A DNA stretch of 64,000 bases, taken from positions 2,506,306 through 2,570,305 of the forward strand of contig NZ_BSNI01000002.1 of the NCBI RefSeq assembly GCF_030159895.1. The letters are read 5' to 3'. The notes beneath the pieces are model-generated. The model did no database searches, was not told the origin of the DNA, and was given only the letters and a program-made list of their open reading frames with translations. Below, piece after piece: positions 55,695-64,000 of this stretch. Origin of the DNA: Maritalea porphyrae (GTDB taxonomy: Bacteria > Pseudomonadota > Alphaproteobacteria > Rhizobiales > Devosiaceae). Position numbers and translations under genes: made by a program. Each line of letters starts with the position of its first letter. The first letter of the stretch is position 1.

Positions 55695-55838
55695 TCAAAA
55701 GCCGTTCAAACGATCATTGTTGATCGCTTCGTGTCCGTGGGTTTTCAAAAAGTTTGCAACCTGGCGCTCAGCGTGTTTTGAGCGAGAAGAAACCATTGCG
55801 TCTACTACGTTGCGAAAAAATCCAACTGTCTGTGCCAT
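55695..55838 (-). CDS. Small basic paralog B (47 aa), function unknown
   Basis: An open frame of 47 codons, with AGGAG six bases before the ATG. It starts MAQTVGFFRNVVDAMVSSRS and continues KHAERQVANFLKTHGHEAI. It is identical to paralog A at about 26 of 47 positions; differences fall mainly at the C terminus. The three genes face the same way on the minus strand and look like tandem duplicates kept by selection. Confidence 0.8.
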   Translation of the reverse strand: MAQTVGFFRNVVDAMVSSRSKHAERQVANFLKTHGHEAINNDRLNGF

Positions 55839-55991
55839 ATTCGTCTCCTACAATTTCCACCAAAAGTGGGGTTGCTTTTTTGAATTCGTGAAACCAATGT
55901 AGCGCAGTAAAATTTTTTAGGTAGAGCTGGAAACGCACCACAGCCATGCGTTTTTGGAATACCGATAGACCAATACAAACGGAGACATGCA

Positions 55992-56022
55992 AAACGCGCC
56001 GCTTTGAACAAGCTGCGCGTTT
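55992..56022 (-). terminator. Hairpin between small paralogs B and C
   Basis: AAACGCGC/GCGCGTTT with an inner AGCTT/AAGCG-like pairing forms a long stem. On the minus strand it lies about 30 bases after gene C and is followed by TTTGC, a short T-run. It may terminate gene C, which would give genes A and B a separate promoter. Confidence 0.5.
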
Positions 56023-56054
56023 AAAAATCGGATAGAATAATGTGAAATGGCTGT

Positions 56055-56189
56055 CTATAGCGTGTGATTTTTGGTGAAATCATGGTGCTCTGCTTCCACG
56101 ATGTGGTCGATATCATGTTCAACCGCTTTCGAGCGTGAGTTCATGATTGCAGCAAAAATATCGCGTACAAATTCAAATGGCTTAGCCAA
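56055..56189 (-). CDS. Small paralog C (44 aa), diverged
   Basis: An open frame of 44 codons starting with TTG and a perfect AGGAGG six bases upstream. It encodes AKPFEFVRDIFAAIMNSRSK after the initiator, then AVEHDIDHIVEAEHHDFTKN. It keeps F-R(D/N)-AxI/M-SRSK-E but has lost most of the C-terminal identity and gained several histidines. It is the most diverged of the three tandem genes. The strong ribosome binding site supports expression despite the unusual start codon. Confidence 0.7.
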   Translation of the reverse strand: MAKPFEFVRDIFAAIMNSRSKAVEHDIDHIVEAEHHDFTKNHTL

Positions 56190-56278
56190 TTTTTCCTCCT
56201 GTCCGAGAAACCAACAAACAAATCAAATCGCAGACACATCGCAGTGAAAGATCGGCGATTCAAAGGATACCGTACCGA

Positions 56279-58108
56279 ATGTTTAACAATGACGGCTCAA
56301 TTCAATTCCAACAATTTGATGAAAAAGCTGACTCAACCCAAGTTCTGCCGCGCCTAACTGCATTGCGCGCCGCGCTATCTGCTGCAAATGTGGATGCCTT
56401 TATTGTCCCGCGTGATGATGCGCACCGCGGTGAAAACGTTCCGGCGGGTGACGAACGCCTTGCCTATATGACAGGCTTTACCGGGTCTGCAGGCTATGCA
56501 CTTGTAACCAAAGACCGCGCGGCTCTCGTGGTTGATGGGCGATACACGATCCAAGCGCCAGCGCAAACAGATACCGACCACATTGAATGCGTCGACATGA
56601 AGCCAGATGCTGCACAAAAATGGTTAGTTGATGCGCTTGAAGCCGGAAGCAAAGTCGGGTTTGACGGTTGGCTACATACACCGAACGCCATCAAAACGCT
56701 GCGCGAGGCTTTGGCAAAAGCCGAAATCAATCTGGTTGAAACCAACAACTTGGTTGATGAAATTTGGACAGACCGTCCTGCCCCGCCAACCGACAAGATT
56801 TTTACATTGTCGTTGGATCAAACAGGCAAAAGCGCTGCGGACAAAGTGAGCGATCTGATCAAGACAATTGAGGAACGCGAAGCCGACGCTCTCGTTCTGA
56901 CTTTGCCAGAAAGCTTTTGTTGGTTATTCAACATTCGCGGCTCTGACATTCCAAATACGCCGGTGACACTAGGCTTTGCGATCATCGAGAAATCTGGCAA
57001 AGCAACACTGTTCGTGCAACCTGAAAAGATCACTGCCGACGTTCAAAATGAACTTGGTGACGTGGTAGCACTGCGCCCGATTGGCGACTTAACCGGTAAC
57101 CTTGCAGAACTTGCACAAGACAAGACCATTTGGCTAGACGGCAACACCTGCCCTTCCAAATTGGCCAACATTGTCACCGAAGCTGGCGGCAAACTAGTCA
57201 ATGAAGCTGATCCAGTTCTCAAAATCAAATCACGTAAAAACGCTGTAGAAATTGATGGCATGAAAGCCGCTCAGCGGCTTGATTCAGCCGCGATGGCGAA
57301 GTTCTTGTCTTGGCTTGACGCCGAAGCACCAAAAGGCGAGTTAACCGAAATCGCTATCGTCAAACAGCTTGAGCAGATACGTCGCCAGGCCAACTCTCTC
57401 GTCGACATCAGCTTTGAAACCATTTCAGGCTCAGGCCCAAATGGCGCGATTTGCCACTACCGTGTTACTGAAAACTCAGATCGTCGCCTTATCCCTGGCG
57501 AATTGATGCTGGTCGATAGCGGTGGTCAATATCGCGAAGGCACAACTGACATTACCCGCACCATGGCCACTGGCCCTGCAACAGCAGAGCAAAAAAAGCA
57601 CTTCACTTTGGTGCTCAAGGGCATGATCGCTCTTACTCTAGCAACATTCCCAAAAGGCACGACCGGCTCGCATCTGGATATTTTGGCGCGTCAATTCCTG
57701 TGGGCAGAAGGTCTTGATTACAATCACGGAACCGGTCATGGCGTCGGCGCTTTCTTGGGCGTACACGAAGGGCCATGCGGCATCTCTCCACGCTATACAG
57801 CACCACTTGAAGTCGGCAACATCATCTCAAATGAACCGGGTTACTATTTGGAAGGTAGCCACGGCATCCGCATTGAAAACCTGATTGTTGTTGTTGAAAG
57901 TGACAAGGGCACCAAAGACCAGCCATTCTATAGCTTTGAAACCATCACTTTCACGCCAATCGACACGCGCTTGATCGACAAAAGCTTGATGACGGAAACT
58001 GAAATCAACTGGCTGAATGACTATCACAAAAAATGCTACGAGATCGCAGCGTCACAATTGAGCGATAGTGACAAGGCGTGGTTGGCGAGCGCGACAAAAG
58101 CGATTTAA
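56279..58108 (+). CDS. Xaa-Pro aminopeptidase (aminopeptidase P, M24B)
   Basis: A 609-residue three-domain aminopeptidase P, the long form shared with eukaryotes. It removes the N-terminal residue before proline. Metal ligands are visible in LMLVDSGGQYREGTTDITRT, HGTGHGVGAFLGVHEGP and NEPGYYLEGSHGIRIEN. The first two domains (1-330) have the creatinase-like fold. Likely cytoplasmic. It is divergent from the three small genes. Confidence 0.95.
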   Translation: MFNNDGSIQFQQFDEKADSTQVLPRLTALRAALSAANVDAFIVPRDDAHRGENVPAGDERLAYMTGFTGSAGYALVTKDRAALVVDGRYTIQAPAQTDTDHIECVDMKPDAAQKWLVDALEAGSKVGFDGWLHTPNAIKTLREALAKAEINLVETNNLVDEIWTDRPAPPTDKIFTLSLDQTGKSAADKVSDLIKTIEEREADALVLTLPESFCWLFNIRGSDIPNTPVTLGFAIIEKSGKATLFVQPEKITADVQNELGDVVALRPIGDLTGNLAELAQDKTIWLDGNTCPSKLANIVTEAGGKLVNEADPVLKIKSRKNAVEIDGMKAAQRLDSAAMAKFLSWLDAEAPKGELTEIAIVKQLEQIRRQANSLVDISFETISGSGPNGAICHYRVTENSDRRLIPGELMLVDSGGQYREGTTDITRTMATGPATAEQKKHFTLVLKGMIALTLATFPKGTTGSHLDILARQFLWAEGLDYNHGTGHGVGAFLGVHEGPCGISPRYTAPLEVGNIISNEPGYYLEGSHGIRIENLIVVVESDKGTKDQPFYSFETITFTPIDTRLIDKSLMTETEINWLNDYHKKCYEIAASQLSDSDKAWLASATKAI

Positions 58109-58144
58109 AAAACAAGGCGTGCCCAACCAAAAGGGTATTTGATT

Positions 58145-59332
58145 GTGTCACGTCCATTGTTTGAAATTTTCAACGCCTTTGCAAAACTCGGTCTCACCTC
58201 TTTTGGTGGGCCGGTTGCTCATATGAGTTTCTTTCGCGCCGAATTCGTTGAAAAGCGCAAATGGCTCACTGATGATGCCTATGCTGATTTGGTTGCGCTT
58301 TGTCAGTTCTTGCCCGGCCCTTCCAGTTCGCAAGTTGGCTTTGCACTCGGCGTGCAGCGCGGTGGATTATTTGGCGGCATCGCTGCCTTCTTGGCTTTCA
58401 CTTTGCCATCCGCGCTATTTTTGGTGCTGTTTGCCCTTTATGCCGACACGCTATCAGGAACGTTTGGGGACGGTCTTATCCACGGCCTGAAAATTGTCGC
58501 CGCAGCAGTCGTCGCACAGGCGATTTTGGGCATGGCGACAAGTCTATGTAAGACACAAGCCACTGCAACTATTGCGGCTCTGTCCCTGCTTATTGTCACA
58601 CTGATCGCTGGCCCGCTCGGCCAGGTCCTAGCAATCACCTTTGGGGCGTTTTTAGGAAAGTTCGTGAATAAGTCAGAACATGTCCCTACATTCCAAAACA
58701 CACCAACACGACATATCCCCGTTTTTGCTGGATACATCGCCTTAGCGTTTTTTTTCGCACTACTCCTATTTCTTCCCCTATTGGCGCAGTTCACATCGGA
58801 CCTTCGGATCCAGCTCCTAGACAGTTTTTATCGCGCTGGCGCATTGGTTTTTGGCGGCGGTCATGTGGTCTTGCCCTTGCTTAAAACCGAGGTCGTCGCC
58901 ACAGGAATTGTCAACAAAGACAGCTTCTTAGCCGGCTATGGCATAACCCAAGCGGTGCCCGGGCCAGTTTTCAGCTTCGCTGCCTTTTTGGGCGCTGCAA
59001 GCGCGCCAATGCCCGACGCTGCGCTGAACGCCGCCATCGCCACAATCGCTATTTTCTTGCCCGGTTTCTTGCTGGTCTATGCTATGCTTCCGCATTGGCA
59101 GAAATTCAGAAACTGGCAGGGCGCACGGTCCATCTTGGCTGGCGCAAACGCCGCTGTAGTCGGGCTTCTAGCCGCTGCGTTCTTCACACCGATTTGGCAA
59201 AGCACTGTCCTTACAGCGCTTGATTTTGCATTGGTAATAGCTGCATTTCTGCTGTTGATGGTTTACAAGCTACCGCCTTGGCTGGTGGTCTTAATCGGCG
59301 CCATCGTTGGCACTCTGCTCGGACAAATCTAA
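58145..59332 (+). CDS. chrA: Chromate transporter ChrA family
   Basis: A 395-residue inner-membrane protein with two homologous halves, each starting with a GG-rich motif: LTSFGGPVAHMSFFRAEFVE and ALVFGGGHVVLPLLKTEVV. Each half has about five helices. The family exports chromate or related oxyanions, or transports sulfate; this copy may have another substrate. GTG at 58145 with AGGG nine bases upstream is preferred to TTG at 58139. Its stop overlaps the convergent azlD gene by four bases. Confidence 0.88.
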   Translation: MSRPLFEIFNAFAKLGLTSFGGPVAHMSFFRAEFVEKRKWLTDDAYADLVALCQFLPGPSSSQVGFALGVQRGGLFGGIAAFLAFTLPSALFLVLFALYADTLSGTFGDGLIHGLKIVAAAVVAQAILGMATSLCKTQATATIAALSLLIVTLIAGPLGQVLAITFGAFLGKFVNKSEHVPTFQNTPTRHIPVFAGYIALAFFFALLLFLPLLAQFTSDLRIQLLDSFYRAGALVFGGGHVVLPLLKTEVVATGIVNKDSFLAGYGITQAVPGPVFSFAAFLGAASAPMPDAALNAAIATIAIFLPGFLLVYAMLPHWQKFRNWQGARSILAGANAAVVGLLAAAFFTPIWQSTVLTALDFALVIAAFLLLMVYKLPPWLVVLIGAIVGTLLGQI

Positions 59333-59649
59333 AGCATTCCAAGCGCTGCGCGCAGTACAGCGACAGACACAACCCCAACGGCCACAACGCCAAGCAAGGG
59401 CAGTCGAAAAGCAGCAAGCATCGTGATGATCGCAGCGCCCGTTTCAGCTGGTCCAGTGGCAAGAACTGTCGGTGCAATTACCGCCATCAAAACAGCCACG
59501 GGTACCGCCTCCAAAGCGGCACGAGTTCGGCCCTTGAGATCTACAAATCGGACCAGCAACAGCCCAGAAATACGGGTGACGTAGGTGGCGACACCCATGC
59601 CTAAAATAGCGAGCAATGTAAGCGGATCAGTGTGGAAAAAACTCTCCAT
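59329..59649 (-). CDS. azlD: AzlD-type branched-chain amino acid exporter subunit
   Basis: A 106-residue membrane protein with four helices of the AzlD family: LTLLAILGMGVATYVTRISG and ALEAVPVAVLMAVIAPTV. It is the small partner of AzlC. A GGAGGG site lies six bases before the ATG at 59649. It follows azlC with two bases between them. Confidence 0.88.
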   Translation of the reverse strand: MESFFHTDPLTLLAILGMGVATYVTRISGLLLVRFVDLKGRTRAALEAVPVAVLMAVIAPTVLATGPAETGAAIITMLAAFRLPLLGVVAVGVVSVAVLRAALGML

Positions 59650-59651
59650 TT

Positions 59652-60374
59652 CTAACCCTCCACCGCTTCTGGATCGGTCAAAATGGCAGCGACCAACACG
59701 CCAGCGGCCGCACCCGCGGCAATGTACCAAGCCCCAGGCACCAATGCCTTGCATGCAATAGCCGCCAACCCGCTGGCCGCTAGAATGATGCCCGTTTTTT
59801 GACCCTGCCAGAAGCCCATAATCAGTCCGATAAAAATCGCTGGGAATGCAAAGTCAAAACCCCATTTCGCTGGATCGAGATTAGCAAGGAGCGTGCCCAA
59901 ACTAGAGCCAACTCCCGTCATCACCACCCAATTTATATAAAACGGCATCGCAAGCCCCATCATGAAGGCAAAGCTGGCGTCCTGTTTTCGTGCACGATGC
60001 TCAGATAACGCCCAAATCTCATCCGCAAGAAAACCAAACGCGATCAACTGCTTACCGAATCCCATTTGATGGGTCTTGGTGCCCAGCGATGCACTCATCA
60101 GCACATGGCGAATGTTGACCAAAAGCGCACTAATTGTAATGGCAACCCACGGCACTGGGTCCGCCCAGAAGTCGACAGCAACGAACTGCGAGCCGCCAGC
60201 GAACACCACGCTGCTCATCAACATGGTTTCGAATGGTGACAAGCCCTTTTGGGCAGCCAACGCGCCAAACACCAAGGCGATAGGAAACGCAGCGACAACC
60301 AATGGCGCGATCGCACGCAACCCATCCGCAAAGTCGTTTGGCCGCAAATCTGTGTTGGATGAAATTGTCATCAT
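59652..60374 (-). CDS. azlC: AzlC-type branched-chain amino acid exporter subunit
   Basis: A 240-residue inner-membrane protein of the AzlC/YgaZ family with about six helices. The signature is FPIALVFGALAAQKGLSPFE and FAGGSQFVAVDFW. Together with AzlD it exports leucine-like amino acids or analogues. No ligand site was seen. It is directly downstream of an AraC-type gene, which may control it; they are 60 bases apart on the same strand. Confidence 0.9.
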   Translation of the reverse strand: MMTISSNTDLRPNDFADGLRAIAPLVVAAFPIALVFGALAAQKGLSPFETMLMSSVVFAGGSQFVAVDFWADPVPWVAITISALLVNIRHVLMSASLGTKTHQMGFGKQLIAFGFLADEIWALSEHRARKQDASFAFMMGLAMPFYINWVVMTGVGSSLGTLLANLDPAKWGFDFAFPAIFIGLIMGFWQGQKTGIILAASGLAAIACKALVPGAWYIAAGAAAGVLVAAILTDPEAVEG

Positions 60375-60434
60375 TGATCTCCTATGTCCTAGGACTTTAG
60401 AGACAAAAACACTGAATGGATTGGACGAAATGCG

Positions 60435-61304
60435 CTAGTTTTGGTGGGCGTGCATATTTTTGTAGGCGCCGGGGGTGATGCCAATCCGGCGTTTGAAATG
60501 CCGGTTCAGGTGAGACTGATCAAAAAAGCCACATTCAATTGCAACGGACATGGGGTCTCGCCCCAAATTCAACAGCTTCCGCGCCGCGCGGATGCGAATA
60601 TCGGTGAGATAGCTATGCGGCGTTTGGTTCATATTCTTGGCAAACACACGCACAAAATATGCCCGGCTCATGCCGGCGATATTGGCCAGCATTTCAAGGT
60701 TTAACTCATCGCCAAAATGCGCCTGCATATAGTCGCAAACACGCGCAATTGCGCGCGGTTCCCGCTTTTCCAACAGTCCTGTCGACCAACTTCCATATTT
60801 GTCGATCAAAGCACCCAAGGAGCGAAAAAGGGCTTCGTCTTTTTCCAAGGGGTCTCTGCTGTGCTCAATAACGTTGTGCGCTTCAATCAAGGCGCGGGCA
60901 ATGCGCTTGTCATCACACATCAGCTCTCGAAAGAACAAAGAACCAGATTGGCGAATGCCAGGCAAATCAGCAGCGATCTCATCCATCAAGCGGACCGACG
61001 GATAGAACATGCGGTAAGTGTACCCCTGTTCCAAAGGACGACCATCGTGCACATCCTCGGGGTTCAACATGAATACAGAACCAGGACCTCCAACAGACTC
61101 CGACCCCTTCAGTTTGTGGCGTTGATAGCCAGAAACCACTGCACCAATTACAAAAGTATCATGGGTGTGAGGGGAATACTCGTGGCGAAGAAATGTGGCT
61201 TTGAAGCACTCTAGGCTGTCATAGCTTTCTTCACGCCAAAAGGTAGCGTGCTCGCCCTGCTTGAGCTCAATCGTCGTTTCATCTTGCCCCGAAATCATCT
61301 CCAT
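60435..61304 (-). CDS. AraC-family transcriptional regulator
   Basis: A 289-residue regulator. The N-terminal cupin-like domain is about 1-160 (HTHDTFVIGAVVSGYQRHK), and the C-terminal pair of helix-turn-helix motifs lies at about 190-285, with LEMLANIAGMSRAYFVRVFA and FFDQSHLNRHFKRRIGITPG. It has the same strand as azlCD and precedes them, so it may activate the exporter in response to an amino acid. The start at 61304 (ATG) has no clear ribosome binding site; a nearby ATG is also possible. Confidence 0.9.
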   Translation of the reverse strand: MEMISGQDETTIELKQGEHATFWREESYDSLECFKATFLRHEYSPHTHDTFVIGAVVSGYQRHKLKGSESVGGPGSVFMLNPEDVHDGRPLEQGYTYRMFYPSVRLMDEIAADLPGIRQSGSLFFRELMCDDKRIARALIEAHNVIEHSRDPLEKDEALFRSLGALIDKYGSWSTGLLEKREPRAIARVCDYMQAHFGDELNLEMLANIAGMSRAYFVRVFAKNMNQTPHSYLTDIRIRAARKLLNLGRDPMSVAIECGFFDQSHLNRHFKRRIGITPGAYKNMHAHQN

Positions 61305-61371
61305 GCACAAACACTAGCGCAATGGTGACAAGCCGTCTTGGACAAAATTGCACATCTCAAATTAGAAGAAA

Positions 61372-64000
<2,629 letters not shown>

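Overview
The window looks like ordinary chromosome from an alphaproteobacterium of moderate GC content, most likely in the Hyphomicrobiales and perhaps a marine Devosiaceae-like lineage. The order-level guess rests on three things: a circularly permuted two-piece tmRNA gene with a tag starting ANDN, an alpha-type SspB adaptor just downstream of it, and the family types seen (short class I IlvC, DUF2853, HxlR, 88-residue-repeat VWA protein). The genus is a guess. I saw no insertion sequence, prophage, CRISPR array, rRNA or tRNA.

Layout. 1-2.4 kb: the end of an MscS channel gene, a MerR regulator with an aldo/keto reductase, and a periplasmic MsrA. 2.4-4.4 kb: leuA behind a leucine-rich leader peptide and an intrinsic terminator (attenuator). 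4.4-11.5 kb: membrane protein, PhzF protein, NIPSNAP and PPOX proteins, ilvC, a TetR regulator with its palindrome, flavodoxin, ABM protein, and metY behind two mutually exclusive hairpins. 11.7-25 kb: a secreted VWA protein with five exact 88-residue repeats, cspA, MBL hydrolase, GGDEF-EAL protein, DMT exporter, M32 carboxypeptidase, USP, VOC protein, ogt, pdxJ, phosphatase, zinc ribbon protein, and a divergent HxlR/NmrA pair. 25-27.7 kb: ilvIH behind a short V/L/I leader peptide and a terminator. 27.8-40.2 kb: M20 peptidase, YbaK-type deacylase, DUF4329 protein, MFS transporter, divergent miaA/serB, a frameshifted acetyltransferase, the hflK-hflC-DUF2065-Deg protease operon, a thyA-MazG-folA operon, YHS protein and DUF2853. 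40.3-41.5 kb: permuted ssrA, sspB and an RHH protein. 41.5-55.5 kb: a giant AsmA-like protein, ClC channel, VOC/TetR pair with twin operators, oxidoreductase, phytase-like secreted protein, UvrD-type helicase and prmA. 55.5-56.2 kb: three small paralogous genes of 44-48 codons. 56.3-64 kb: aminopeptidase P, ChrA, AzlCD, an AraC regulator, ligA and the 3' part of recN.

How they work together. Branched-chain amino acid synthesis (leuA, ilvC, ilvIH) is spread over three loci. Two of them carry classic ribosome-mediated attenuators that I read directly from the sequence. Tagging of stalled ribosomes (ssrA) sits beside the adaptor that hands tagged proteins to ClpXP (sspB). Membrane protein quality control (HflKC, Deg protease) forms one operon, and thymidylate/folate metabolism (thyA, folA, a MazG-type pyrophosphatase) another. 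The least explained item is the cluster of three small paralogs between prmA and the aminopeptidase gene.
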